From a virus, in IMG/VR virus record IMGVR_UViG_3300027861_000035, positions 1 through 58,547 of that record: 58,547 nucleotides of DNA; one strand, 5' to 3'. Below, piece after piece: positions 7,989-14,699 of this stretch (positions are counted from its first letter, which is position 1; each line of letters starts with the position of its first letter). The notes below the pieces were generated by a model. The model was not told the DNA's origin and did not search any database. It saw nothing but the letters and a program-made list of their open reading frames with translations. The position numbers were made by a program, and so were the translations under genes.

Positions 7989-8603
7989 ATGACCGATAAC
8001 AATTACGCCCACAATTCTAACAAATTAGACTCCAAGATAGACTCTTTTTATAGGGCTTATATGGAAGAACACCCCTACGCGAGGGGCTTGGACCACCCCC
8101 CTGGAGGTCCCGCATTTGAGGCTAAGTCCAAGGATGCTGAGGAAGTGAGTTTGCCTACTACGGCTCCTCTTAGGAAGAGGGAGTGGAAGTTCGACACCCC
8201 CCTCCCCGCAGACGAAGTAAAGAGTGTACCTAAATTCGACCCTGTGCGTCAGGTGGGAAGGGTTAATCCCAGGAGTGCTTTCGTCCCTGAAGGTAGTATT
8301 GACGCTGATGCGGTTAATCACCCAGACCATTACATTCCTCCTGACCCTGGGCCTTATGATAATGATACAGTAAAAAAGGATATGGTTAATAGCCCAGGAC
8401 ATTATACCGAAGGAAACCTGGAAGCTATTGATGTTCTTGCTGCAAAGCTAACCCCAGACCAGTACCAAGGTTATCTTCAAGGCTCAGTTCTGAAGTATGT
8501 TCTTCGGAGTAATTATAAAGGTAAGAGGAGCGAAGATATGAAAAAGGCGCAATGGTACTTGAATACCTTAGTAGAGGCCGATAGCCTAAATGAGGGGGAG
8601 TAA
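7989..8603 (+). CDS. DUF3310-type protein
   Basis: A 204-residue protein. The C-terminal third (VNSPGHYTEGNLEAIDVL, about 134-151, through LKYVLRSNYKGKR and MKKAQWYLNTLV) matches the DUF3310 family common in phages, sometimes called nucleotide kinase-like. The first 130 residues are acidic and Pro-rich and contain a second copy of the opening motif (VNHPDHYIPP), suggesting a partial internal duplication. It starts a rightward unit of small genes. Biochemical role unknown. Confidence 0.75.
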   Translation: MTDNNYAHNSNKLDSKIDSFYRAYMEEHPYARGLDHPPGGPAFEAKSKDAEEVSLPTTAPLRKREWKFDTPLPADEVKSVPKFDPVRQVGRVNPRSAFVPEGSIDADAVNHPDHYIPPDPGPYDNDTVKKDMVNSPGHYTEGNLEAIDVLAAKLTPDQYQGYLQGSVLKYVLRSNYKGKRSEDMKKAQWYLNTLVEADSLNEGE

Positions 8604-8607
8604 TACT

Positions 8608-8805
8608 ATGAAAGATAACAAAAAAATGACTGACGATGAGATAGAGGACCTCGTTAAGAAGACTATGGATGAGGTGATGGCTGCTATTACCCCTGGGTTA
8701 GAGGCTAAACATACTGAGTACATGGAGAAGCGAGCTAAGGAGAGGGCTGAGGCTGAGAAGGCTGAGGCTGAACTTGAGGAAGATGATGAAGATGATGAAG
8801 TTTGA
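8608..8805 (+). CDS. Acidic coiled-coil protein
   Basis: A 65-residue, highly charged helical protein ending in an acidic run (LEEDDEDDEV). I chose ATG 8608 because GAGGGGGAG lies about eight bases upstream and the previous gene stops just before. No known domain. It overlaps the next gene's start region. Confidence 0.55.
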   Translation: MKDNKKMTDDEIEDLVKKTMDEVMAAITPGLEAKHTEYMEKRAKERAEAEKAEAELEEDDEDDEV

Positions 8806-9325
8806 GCTACTATTAACCGCTGCTTTACTCACAGGATGTGGGGGAACCAGCGTCCCTTCAGACGGCCCTGGCGACCCTCCTGCTGACCCTGAATATGACT
8901 ACACGGAGGTGGAGCCCAATAACACGCTTAAGACAGCACAGTTCCTTACAGTCCTCCCTGATTCAAACTCCCAAAGTAACCTCCTAGGTGATTTTAATAA
9001 TTCGGCTGAAGATATTGATTGCTACGCATTCTTCTTGAACCCTCCAATAGGAGCCGAGTCTACATTATTTAATTTCACGGTAGAGACAGACGCAAGCATC
9101 ACCCCAAGAGTTAAACTATGGCAGACTGTAGTAGATGACACAGGTATCATCACAGGACATCAACTCCTAGGGACATGGGTATCAAGTGATGGAACCGTAG
9201 TTGCCTTAGATGTAGAGATTCCCTATGATGCGTTCTATAACAATGACCTGATTATGGAGATTGACCCTCTTAGTTGGTCATCACCTTTAAGTGGGACATA
9301 TATATTAAATTTCTGGAGTAACTAA
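8792..9325 (+). CDS. Lipoprotein with PPC-like (pre-peptidase C-terminal) domain
   Basis: A 177-residue protein with a lipoprotein signal ending LLTGC, so lipid anchoring is predicted. After a Pro/Gly linker, EVEPNNTLKTAQFL and a DIDCYAFFL strand match the start and core of PPC domains, small jelly-roll modules of secreted bacterial enzymes. Several in-frame starts exist (TTG 8774; ATG 8783, 8786, 8792, 8795); 8792 leaves a usual signal peptide and sits 10 nt from GAGGAAG. It would be shown at the cell surface or in the periplasm, perhaps altering the host envelope. Confidence 0.7.
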   Translation: MMKFELLLTAALLTGCGGTSVPSDGPGDPPADPEYDYTEVEPNNTLKTAQFLTVLPDSNSQSNLLGDFNNSAEDIDCYAFFLNPPIGAESTLFNFTVETDASITPRVKLWQTVVDDTGIITGHQLLGTWVSSDGTVVALDVEIPYDAFYNNDLIMEIDPLSWSSPLSGTYILNFWSN

Positions 9326-9326
9326 A

Positions 9327-9530
9327 ATGGATACCACACAACTAAAAGAAAAACACGCTAAACTTGAGAAGCTGTTAAAATCCCAAGAGGATGGGCACGC
9401 AACCAAGTTTATTCACATCGCCTCAGAAGGGGCTTACAGAGCTTCGCGCGAGAGGATTGCAGCCACTTACCAACAACTATCTGATGTTGGGGAACAATTA
9501 GGCATCTTACATCCTGTAAGGATGCGCTAG
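9327..9530 (+). CDS. Small helical protein
   Basis: A 67-residue, mostly helical protein (QLKEKHAKLEKLLKSQ; ASRERIAATYQQLSD), probably a short coiled coil. It starts one base after the lipoprotein stop, so it is cotranslated with it. Not recognised. Confidence 0.55.
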   Translation: MDTTQLKEKHAKLEKLLKSQEDGHATKFIHIASEGAYRASRERIAATYQQLSDVGEQLGILHPVRMR

Positions 9531-9548
9531 ACTTTCGAGTAACTAAAC

Positions 9549-9860
9549 ATGAATATTAAAGAATTAGCATTAGTATGTGGCATTGCAGGGGTTATCCCCT
9601 TCGCTACTAGTAACTTCTCCCAGAACCCAGATGGGTTTATCCCTATGTGGTCAGAGCAGAAGGGTAAAGGGTATGAGACTACCCTTCTCAATACTCGCCA
9701 AATTATTAGCATTACACCTATTTTTGACCCTTCTCTAGTACTGTCTAGGGTGCGTAACCCCAAATCTGAATACTTAGATGTTACCTTCTCCGATGGTACA
9801 AGGCTAACTGTTGATGAGCAGTACGAAGAATTTAAGAAACGAGTTAGGGATGGCCGCTAA
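9549..9860 (+). CDS. Hypothetical protein
   Basis: A 103-residue protein with a mildly hydrophobic N-terminus (ELALVCGIAGVIPFA, 5-19). A beta-rich C-terminal part (ISITPIFDPSLVL, YLDVTFSDGTRLTVDEQYEEF) looks like a small sheet domain. It ends the rightward unit and converges with the leftward gene at 9868. Not recognised. Confidence 0.5.
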   Translation: MNIKELALVCGIAGVIPFATSNFSQNPDGFIPMWSEQKGKGYETTLLNTRQIISITPIFDPSLVLSRVRNPKSEYLDVTFSDGTRLTVDEQYEEFKKRVRDGR

Positions 9861-9867
9861 CCAGCGG

Positions 9868-10086
9868 TTACTTTTCCCAGTACATTTGAGACTTGTCAAA
9901 GGGTTTACCGTTTAATTGACCGTCTAAAATTCGTACCATCCGAGTTCTCTCTTCATTCCAATTAGAACGCTCAAGGTCAAATCTTAAAGCATTAGCGTCC
10001 ATCCTCTTTATAAGGAATCTCTCACGGACTATACTGAATATAACCCAAGCTCCTAATACTCCGTACTCTAGTAAAATTTTCTCCAT
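9868..10086 (-). CDS. Small membrane protein, possible BhlA/UviB-type holin
   Basis: A 72-residue protein: one N-terminal membrane helix (LLEYGVLGAWVIFSIV, about 5-20) followed at once by a charged region (RERFLIKRMDANALRFDLER) and a soluble tail. This order, with no signal peptide, is the layout of BhlA/UviB holin-like proteins. Its start overlaps the stop of the structural-type gene upstream by one base. The holin call rests on topology only. Confidence 0.45.
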   Translation of the reverse strand: MEKILLEYGVLGAWVIFSIVRERFLIKRMDANALRFDLERSNWNEERTRMVRILDGQLNGKPFDKSQMYWEK

Positions 10087-11024
10087 TACGTATAGTCGTG
10101 AAACCCAGTATTGTAGTAAGGATTTATAACAATCCTATCGGCTGCTTGAATCCAACTGAAACCATCAGAGACGACTGGAAGGAGTATAGGGAATCTAGAC
10201 TGATAATTACTATTACTCAAGAAGCTGCAGTTATACTCAATAAACTGAATTAAGAATTGTACCCCCGCAACATTATTGCCATACCCTGGTTCTGAAGAGG
10301 TGTTATAACCTCCGCCAGCCATTGGAAAAGTATGACCTGCAAACGTATTCGACCGCCTGATGTAACTCCGCATGTCACCTTCCAGGGGGTCATAAATGTC
10401 GTCAGGGTAGTGCAGATAATCGGCATAGGGTCTCATAATATCGTCAAGACCCCAAGTATGGTTGGTGCCCCCATGGATGGGGGGCGCAACGGACATACCA
10501 TCACTAGTACCAGTTTGAGTTAAAGAGTACGCGGTATGAATAGCGTTAACCCAGGGAACCCTGCTTATGTAAGGTTGGATAGTTTGTACAGACCCTTGAG
10601 GCCCAAACACAAACGCATTACCAGAACCATCAACAGTCCCGTAGGATGTACCAATCTTATCGAATTCATTAGCTAAGACCGAGAACTTTTGAGGTTGGTA
10701 AAAAGCACTGGTACCATAAGTCTGAAATACTTTTTTACAGGAAGTGTGAGCAGTGACATTAAGATGCAGCCTAGTGGCAGTTATATTAAAAGCCTCTGTA
10801 GCGCTAAAGTTACTTAGGTTCCTAAAAGGTATATTAGCTAGACGGGTAGTTACGTATGGGTTCCTAGTATAATCAATAGTTAGCCATTGAGTAATTTCAG
10901 CATAAGCAGAATCAGCGGAAACTGCACCGCTTACTTGGTTTTGTCCTGTTCCTGAAATCCAGGTACCACCCGAAAGGGCGTTATCTACGGGCGCGGGTGT
11001 GGGGGGAAGGGGGGCTTCGGGCAT
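10086..11024 (-). CDS. Putative virion protein
   Basis: A 312-residue protein with a Pro-rich start (MPEAPLPPTPAPVDNALSGG), then a Thr/Ser/Asn/Tyr-rich, low-Lys body typical of exposed phage structural or receptor-binding proteins. No transmembrane segment or enzyme motif. A CTAAATATTG late-type box lies 15 bases upstream. It is cotranscribed with the possible holin. It could be a head or tail fibre; I cannot tell which. Confidence 0.55.
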   Translation of the reverse strand: MPEAPLPPTPAPVDNALSGGTWISGTGQNQVSGAVSADSAYAEITQWLTIDYTRNPYVTTRLANIPFRNLSNFSATEAFNITATRLHLNVTAHTSCKKVFQTYGTSAFYQPQKFSVLANEFDKIGTSYGTVDGSGNAFVFGPQGSVQTIQPYISRVPWVNAIHTAYSLTQTGTSDGMSVAPPIHGGTNHTWGLDDIMRPYADYLHYPDDIYDPLEGDMRSYIRRSNTFAGHTFPMAGGGYNTSSEPGYGNNVAGVQFLIQFIEYNCSFLSNSNYQSRFPILLPVVSDGFSWIQAADRIVINPYYNTGFHDYT

Positions 11025-11038
11025 AATGTTATTCTCTA

Positions 11039-11048
11039 CAATATTTAG
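11039..11048 (-). promoter_or_regulatory. Late-promoter-like box
   Basis: CTAAATATTG on the minus strand, just upstream of the virion-type gene starting at 11024; same pattern as at 57215 and 7912. Confidence 0.4.
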
Positions 11049-11141
11049 GGGTTAAGCCTGCACAGTCATTTATTACTTTTTATTTTTTTTTTGAGAATTA
11101 AGACCCTTTTTTTTTAAAGGAGTCCCACCCTACATAACACC

Positions 11142-11477
11142 ATGATAATGTTAAGTGATAGAGCATCCATCGAGGTCGGAAAGATTGTATTTGAACAGAA
11201 GCTCGGAGATGTATGTCTGCGTGTGGGGGTGAAGGGCGGAGGATGTTCTGGATTTTCTTATTCATTGGGGTTCGATGACATTCGGAATAAAACAGACCAA
11301 ATTTCTATTAAAGAATGGCAACCCAAAGATTTGGAGATAGTGTGCGACCCTAAAAGTTTTTTGTATTTGAATAATACCATTATTGATTTTGAGGAAGGTT
11401 TAATGGGTAGAGGTTTCAAATTTGTTAATCCCAACGCTACTAAGTCCTGTGGTTGTGGTGAATCTTTTAGTGTTTAG
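11142..11477 (+). CDS. A-type iron-sulfur carrier (IscA/SufA/ErpA, HesB family)
   Basis: A 111-residue protein with the three invariant Cys of the family: Cys35 in GGGCSGF, and Cys103 and Cys105 in CGCGESF at the C-terminus. In bacteria these proteins carry Fe-S clusters to target enzymes in the cytoplasm. Homologs are known in other phages as auxiliary metabolic genes. It might mature a phage or host Fe-S enzyme. ATG 11142 and 11148 are both possible starts; AAAGGAG is about 20 nt upstream, rather far. It stands alone before the early region. Confidence 0.9.
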   Translation: MIMLSDRASIEVGKIVFEQKLGDVCLRVGVKGGGCSGFSYSLGFDDIRNKTDQISIKEWQPKDLEIVCDPKSFLYLNNTIIDFEEGLMGRGFKFVNPNATKSCGCGESFSV

Positions 11478-11585
11478 GAGTCCCTATAGAGAAAGCATGA
11501 ACCTTCGGATATAATGCCTATTCCCAGCTCTCGGATGGGACCCTTAGTGTGGAGTTTTCCGCTGTGAGGCAAAAAGTCTCGTGAC

Positions 11586-11600
11586 CTGCCATAATGGCAG
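11586..11600. promoter_or_regulatory. CTGCCA-N3-TGGCAG palindrome
   Basis: A perfect 6+6 dyad with a 3-base centre. Related copies are TGCCA-TCT-TGGCA (about 16664-16676) and CTGTCAAAATGGCAG (about 16695-16709). Likely operator for a dimeric regulator. Confidence 0.45.
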
Positions 11601-11619
11601 AGTAAGGCCCAAAAACGCC

Positions 11620-11647
11620 CTAAGTCCTTACATACCAACGACTTACG
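11620..11647. repeat. TAAGTC...GACTTA dyad, copy 1
   Basis: TAAGTCCTT and AACGACTTA arms flank ACATACC. It lies 50 bases upstream of a consensus promoter. Confidence 0.65.
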
Positions 11648-11697
11648 ACGACTGCCATATATTCTGGTAAAAAGACTGCATTTTTCTCAAGTAGTGC

Positions 11698-11726
11698 TTG
11701 CAATATGGTCGATAATATAATATAAT
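11698..11726 (+). promoter_or_regulatory. Early sigma70 promoter, leaderless geometry
   Basis: TTGCAA (11698-11703), 17 nt, TATAAT (11721-11726), then 7 nt to ATG 11734. Transcription would begin at about the start codon. Confidence 0.8.
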
Positions 11727-11733
11727 GAGAAAT

Positions 11734-12255
11734 ATGATAAAATCACTTGTAACGCTGTTAGTTCTATCCACTCCTGTCATGGCACAGTACACACCTCAAC
11801 AGGACACTCTGCTAGACGCTCTGATTGAGGTCGAGTCCAATGGCAAAGATGATGCCGTAGGGGATAATGGGAACGCCATAGGCTGCTTGCAAATCTGGAA
11901 GATATACTGGACGGATGCTGTAGAACGCTCTGGCATCGGTGGCTCGTATAAGGACTGTTATGACCGTGCGTATGCCAAGAGCATTGTAGACGCTTACATG
12001 ACGCGCTACGCCAAAGAAGCGTGGACGAACCCTAAGAAGTTCAACGCTGAGAAGTGTGCCCGAATCCACAACGGCGGACCCAAAGGCTACCGCAAGCAAG
12101 CGACTGAAAAATACTGGAAAAAAGTCCAGAAAGTCCTTGCAATGCCTCACCTAAGCGGGTATAATGCTATACATGAAATCAGTTATCGCCTTTCTACTTG
12201 GTATGCTCTGCACGGCATACCTATTCCCTCCCACGCCAACGGCTGTCCTCTCTGA
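11734..12255 (+). CDS. Secreted lysozyme/transglycosylase-like protein
   Basis: A 173-residue protein with a signal peptide (MIKSLVTLLVLSTPVMA). ALIEVESNGKDDAVGDNG (29-46) with Glu32/Glu34 matches the catalytic region of SLT-type muramidases, followed by AIGCLQIW and a late RIHNGGPKGY, as in related phage proteins. It would cleave peptidoglycan in the periplasm, but it is in the early region. I chose ATG 11734 because the upstream ATG 11725 lies inside the -10 box. The 3' end overlaps the next promoter and gene by 83 bases, so the last ~30 residues may be of little importance. Confidence 0.72.
   Translation: MIKSLVTLLVLSTPVMAQYTPQQDTLLDALIEVESNGKDDAVGDNGNAIGCLQIWKIYWTDAVERSGIGGSYKDCYDRAYAKSIVDAYMTRYAKEAWTNPKKFNAEKCARIHNGGPKGYRKQATEKYWKKVQKVLAMPHLSGYNAIHEISYRLSTWYALHGIPIPSHANGCPL
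12137..12165 (+). promoter_or_regulatory. Early promoter, leaderless geometry
   Basis: TTGCAA, 17 nt, TATAAT (12160-12165), 7 nt to ATG 12173. It sits inside the 3' end of the preceding gene. Confidence 0.78.
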
Positions 12256-12388
12256 CATGGACAAGCGTGTTATCGCCTATGATGTAATTGAATGGATGGA
12301 CAAGGCAGATTGGGACATTCTAGCTGCCAAGCGTCACCTTATCAGCGCAGGGACAGGTGAAAAGAAATCCTCATTTTGGGGATTTTAA
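12173..12388 (+). CDS. Small membrane/exported protein
   Basis: A 71-residue protein with a hydrophobic N-terminus (MKSVIAFLLGMLCTAYLF), then a soluble acidic part (DMDKRVIAYDVIEWMDKADW). ATG 12173 is set by the promoter, whose -10 box ends seven bases before it. No Shine-Dalgarno is present. Early-region position suggests a host-takeover role; no domain recognised. Confidence 0.6.
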   Translation: MKSVIAFLLGMLCTAYLFPPTPTAVLSDMDKRVIAYDVIEWMDKADWDILAAKRHLISAGTGEKKSSFWGF

Positions 12389-12390
12389 GC

Positions 12391-12419
12391 TTGCAATGTC
12401 TCACCTCATCGGGTATAAT
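12391..12419 (+). promoter_or_regulatory. Early promoter, leaderless geometry
   Basis: TTGCAA, 17 nt, TATAAT (12414-12419), 6 nt to ATG 12426. The spacer ends CTCATCGGG, shared with the promoters at 14908 and 15091. Confidence 0.8.
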
Positions 12420-12425
12420 GTAAAC

Positions 12426-12572
12426 ATGATAAAAGAAACCAGTTACTACACACAGGCTTTGGAATTTCCCCTCTTCCTGAACTTCCTACTCGCTGAACTC
12501 ATGATGAACTCAAGCGAGGACACGCTAGAAGCCGCTTCCCTCAAGTTCTTGGAGCAGAGCCAAAATGCTTGA
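12426..12572 (+). CDS. Small early protein
   Basis: A 48-residue helical, acidic protein (MIKETSYYTQALEFPLFLNF...). The start is fixed by the promoter, with the start codon at predicted +1. It overlaps the next tiny ORF by eight bases, so the two are probably made from one transcript. Not recognised. Confidence 0.55.
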   Translation: MIKETSYYTQALEFPLFLNFLLAELMMNSSEDTLEAASLKFLEQSQNA

Positions 12573-12654
12573 TGTTCTACTTGCCTTGAATATGCTTGGA
12601 CTCGGGTTCTGCGGCGGCTGGCTTATATTTCAGTCGCAACCCCCTACAGACTAA
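12565..12654 (+). CDS. Tiny membrane protein
   Basis: A 29-residue ORF (MLDVLLALNMLGLGFCGGW...) that is one membrane helix. It overlaps the stop of the preceding gene, as in translationally coupled pairs. It is very short, so the call rests on overlap and hydrophobicity. Confidence 0.4.
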   Translation: MLDVLLALNMLGLGFCGGWLIFQSQPPTD

Positions 12655-12692
12655 CGACTTACGAAAACTTACGCATTTCACCAAAATAGGTG

Positions 12693-12721
12693 TTGCATTC
12701 ACACACTCCATCGAGTATAAT
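12693..12721 (+). promoter_or_regulatory. Early promoter, leaderless geometry
   Basis: TTGCAT, 17 nt, TATAAT (12716-12721), 6 nt to ATG 12728. Confidence 0.78.
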
Positions 12722-12727
12722 GATAAT

Positions 12728-12955
12728 ATGATAAACAACGATACACAAGCCGTACGCGATGCGGTCAATGCTGGCATCTCTGTCCTCCTTCCTGGATTGG
12801 TAGATGATTATACCCTTACCCAAGAAGAGGGTTACACGCCTCAACAGGCTTTCCATCGGGTTGCTCTCGGGCTTGCCAAGAGGTGCGAAATCACTGCTGG
12901 CGAAGCTGAGACGGTTACACGCTACACGCTTACCAAGTTGGGGGTTTCCGTATGA
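12728..12955 (+). CDS. Small early protein
   Basis: A 75-residue soluble protein (MINNDTQAVRDAVNAGISVL..., ending TLTKLGVSV), helical in appearance. An in-frame extension upstream exists but crosses the promoter, so ATG 12728 is preferred. Its stop overlaps the next ATG (ATGA). Not recognised. Confidence 0.55.
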   Translation: MINNDTQAVRDAVNAGISVLLPGLVDDYTLTQEEGYTPQQAFHRVALGLAKRCEITAGEAETVTRYTLTKLGVSV

Positions 12956-13281
12956 ATCGCCAGTTGATAATGTCTATCAAGACTAGAAGCGAAGGCTTTC
13001 AGATATACTTTGATGAGGGCTTCAAGCTCAGCATCGGTACGGGCAGCAGGCACCATTGCGACAATAGCGGGAACGGGACTGCACCTGGAGGTGAAAAAGC
13101 CACTAGCACAATGGAAGTGGCTTTGATGAACTCAATGGATGATTTCGTAGTCCTTCCAGATGATGTTGCGGGGTGGGTTCCTGTCAACCGTCTTGCGGCT
13201 ATTATTCAAGCAGTTAGCGACAAGCGTTGGAACGATTTCGAGAACCTATGCACTGCAACCGAGGAGTATTACCATGCATGA
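12952..13281 (+). CDS. Hypothetical early protein
   Basis: A 109-residue protein with two Cys and a Gly/Ser/Asn-rich section (GTGSRHHCDNSGNGTAPGG, about 29-47) that could be a flexible loop. ATGA overlap with the preceding gene indicates coupled translation from the same leaderless transcript. Not recognised. Confidence 0.55.
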   Translation: MNRQLIMSIKTRSEGFQIYFDEGFKLSIGTGSRHHCDNSGNGTAPGGEKATSTMEVALMNSMDDFVVLPDDVAGWVPVNRLAAIIQAVSDKRWNDFENLCTATEEYYHA

Positions 13282-13390
13282 GCCCAGAGAACGCGATGGA
13301 AGCGTATTCCTAGGAGTGTGTTCCTCGTTTGCTATTTCAGCCCTATTCTATGCATTTTTATATTGGGTAATCTTTGGTCATTGGGGTTGA
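13274..13390 (+). CDS. Tiny membrane protein
   Basis: A 38-residue ORF with a charged N-terminus (MHEPRERDG) and one membrane helix (about 14-34). It overlaps the preceding gene by eight bases and is the third gene of that transcript. Function unknown. Confidence 0.5.
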   Translation: MHEPRERDGSVFLGVCSSFAISALFYAFLYWVIFGHWG

Positions 13391-13402
13391 TAAAATTCGG
13401 GG

Positions 13403-13447
13403 CGCGGGCCCCGCGTCGCCGTAAGTCCTTACACAGCAACGAGTTAC
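13403..13447. repeat. GC palindrome plus GTAAGTC dyad, copy 2
   Basis: CGCGGG-C-CCCGCG (13403-13415), then GTAAGTCCTT-acacagc-AACGAGTTAC (13421-13447). It sits between a stop and the next promoter. The following ~55 bases are repeated almost exactly at 14519-14574. Confidence 0.7.
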
Positions 13448-13473
13448 AACGGCCAATTTCTTCAATTTAGTTC

Positions 13474-13502
13474 TTGCTATCCCTACACGCAGCGAGTATA
13501 AT
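13474..13502 (+). promoter_or_regulatory. Early promoter, leaderless geometry
   Basis: TTGCTA, 17 nt, TATAAT (13497-13502), 7 nt to ATG 13510. It is embedded in the long repeat shared with 14545-14573. Confidence 0.8.
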
Positions 13503-13509
13503 GTACAAC

Positions 13510-13737
13510 ATGAAAATGACCAAGCAACACTTCCAAGCCTTAGCCGAAACCTGCGCCCTTATTATCCTCGACATAGAAAAAAATGAAATATGGGAAGAGG
13601 GCTTGAGCGATGGCAAGCAAGGCGAACAGGTGATTCGCAGATTTCAAGAACTGTGCAAAGGGAGCAGCGACGCTTTCAACCCGCACCGATTCGTGATGGC
13701 TGTGCAGCACGCCGTGAACTCCCAAGAAAAAAACTGA
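13510..13737 (+). CDS. Small early protein
   Basis: A 75-residue soluble protein (MKMTKQHFQALAETCALIIL...), helical, no recognised domain. The start is defined by the promoter; no ribosome binding site can exist between TATAAT and ATG. Confidence 0.55.
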   Translation: MKMTKQHFQALAETCALIILDIEKNEIWEEGLSDGKQGEQVIRRFQELCKGSSDAFNPHRFVMAVQHAVNSQEKN

Positions 13738-13745
13738 AATAGTCC

Positions 13746-13774
13746 TTGCAATCCAACCCCTTACCTCGTATAAT
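13746..13774 (+). promoter_or_regulatory. Early promoter, leaderless geometry
   Basis: TTGCAA, 17 nt, TATAAT (13769-13774), 7 nt to ATG 13782. Confidence 0.8.
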
Positions 13775-13781
13775 GTACAAC

Positions 13782-14051
13782 ATGAACAAGCCCAGCACCT
13801 TTGACCCCGCTTACCCTACTTCCAACGCCTTTGAAATGGAAGACCGTCCCGATTGCATGACCTGCTGCGATAGCGGCACATTCTATGACGATGACGGGGA
13901 CATGGATTTCTGCGAATGCGCTACGGGCATGATTGCCACGGAAGAGGCGATGGAGCAAGAACGGAACGGGGGGGATAACGGTTTCGATGATGAGGGCGCG
14001 TTTACCTCGATAGGCTGGGGAGAGGATGAAAGTTACGGGTATTATGGTTGA
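13782..14051 (+). CDS. Small acidic protein with zinc-binding Cys cluster
   Basis: An 89-residue, strongly acidic protein. CMTCCDSGTFYDDDGDMDFC, with a further ECATG (about residues 25-47), resembles one half of a DnaJ-type zinc module (CxxCxG spacing) and probably binds one metal. The Gly/Asp/Tyr-rich C-terminus (GWGEDESYGYYG) is probably disordered. A role in binding a host factor is plausible for such an acidic early protein but is not shown. Confidence 0.6.
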   Translation: MNKPSTFDPAYPTSNAFEMEDRPDCMTCCDSGTFYDDDGDMDFCECATGMIATEEAMEQERNGGDNGFDDEGAFTSIGWGEDESYGYYG

Positions 14052-14076
14052 CAGGGCGTTGTCCTTTTGATATAAT
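14048..14076 (+). promoter_or_regulatory. Early promoter (not leaderless)
   Basis: TTGACA (14048-14053), 17 nt, TATAAT (14071-14076). Predicted start near 14083, followed by a structured leader of about 115 nt. Confidence 0.8.
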
Positions 14077-14082
14077 ACGCGC

Positions 14083-14199
14083 TAGGGTTACGGACGGCAC
14101 CCACACAAGAACGTCCGTAGGGTTTCGAGTCCCTGTCAGAAAAACTCGATTTCCACACTTTTTGACGTAAACCCAAACCCTTCAAAGGGGTATAAAGAT
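14083..14199 (+). ncRNA. Structured 5' leader, candidate RNA switch or attenuator
   Basis: TACGGACG (14089-14096) pairs perfectly with CGTCCGTA (14112-14119). AGGG (14119-14122) pairs with CCCT (14131-14134) around TTTCGAGT. TCGAGT (14125-14130) can instead pair with ACTCGA (14144-14149), so the second and third helices exclude each other. It lies between a consensus promoter and the KTSC gene. The TTCGAGT loop imitates a tRNA T-loop but no tRNA can be folded. Confidence 0.5.
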
Positions 14200-14394
14200 A
14201 TGACCAGTTCTTGGATTGATTCTATTCAGTATAACGACTCCAGTAGCTCAGCTACTATGACCCTCACCAACGGGAATTGCTACGACATTGCACCGATGGA
14301 CCGTAAGACGTTCTCGGAATGGGAAGGCGCGGAAAGCACGGGGGAGTTTTATAATAAGACCCTGCGCGATTCGCTCACCGTGACCAAGCTGTGA
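14200..14394 (+). CDS. KTSC domain protein
   Basis: A 64-residue protein covering the whole KTSC domain: SSWIDSIQYNDSSSSATMTL, then GNCYDIAPMD, then FSEWEGAESTGEFYNKTLRD. KTSC domains are small, usually found alone or fused to RNA-related proteins (for example lysyl-tRNA synthetase); exact activity is unknown. Unlike its neighbours it has a long leader and an AAAGGGG ribosome binding site about 11 bases before ATG. Confidence 0.75.
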   Translation: MTSSWIDSIQYNDSSSSATMTLTNGNCYDIAPMDRKTFSEWEGAESTGEFYNKTLRDSLTVTKL

Positions 14395-14470
14395 TGCTAT
14401 AAAAAACGTGTTCGGCGGCTAACCACGGAAACAAACCGCCAACCCCGTATTTTATGCTTGCAATTTTTTA

Positions 14471-14518
14471 GGCGCGGGGCCCCGCGCCGTCGTAAGTCCT
14501 TGAAGAGCAACGGGTTAC
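14471..14518. repeat. GC palindrome plus dyad, copy 3
   Basis: A perfect 18-bp palindrome GGCGCGGGGCCCCGCGCC (14471-14488), then GTAAGTCCTTgaagagcAACGGGTTAC (14492-14518) with one arm base changed. Confidence 0.7.
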
Positions 14519-14544
14519 AACGGCCAATTTCTTCAATTTAGTTC

Positions 14545-14573
14545 TTGCTATCCCTACACGCAGCGAGTATAAT
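14545..14573 (+). promoter_or_regulatory. Early promoter, leaderless geometry
   Basis: TTGCTA, 17 nt, TATAAT (14568-14573), 6 nt to ATG 14580. Sequence is the same as the promoter at 13474. Confidence 0.8.
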
Positions 14574-14579
14574 GATAAC

Positions 14580-14699
14580 ATGAAAAATATCCAGTACAAC
14601 CTAACCCTTCCCGTCTTCATCATCGGGGGCTTCATGTTCGTTTGCGCTTTCGGCGCTGTCGTTAGCATCATCGAAGCCATTCTTGGTACGCTCTCATGA
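14580..14699 (+). CDS. Tiny membrane protein, paralog of 16204 gene
   Basis: A 39-residue ORF (MKNIQYNLTLPVFIIGGFMF...) with one membrane helix. It matches the 38-residue ORF at 16204 (MKNNLYNLDLPIFIGGSFIL...) along its length, and both sit in the same promoter module, which shows the ORF is real and the module was duplicated. ATGA overlap with the next gene. Confidence 0.65.
   Translation: MKNIQYNLTLPVFIIGGFMFVCAFGAVVSIIEAILGTLS

Larger units (their letters stand above)
11478..11697. promoter_or_regulatory. Regulatory intergenic region before the early genes
   Basis: No convincing gene here. It holds a TATAAT-like site near 11512, short hairpins (TCCCA/TGGGA near 11520-11545), a CTGCCA-TAA-TGGCAG dyad (11586-11600) and the first TAAGTC/GACTTA dyad (11620-11647). 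Confidence 0.5.

Noticed and set aside
14049-14139. tRNA gene suggested by a GGGTTTCGAGTCCC T-loop-like hairpin and TGACAGGG/CCCTGTCA pairing
   Set aside because: The 5' arm lies in the promoter, the T-stem cannot reach five pairs, and there is no anticodon arm.
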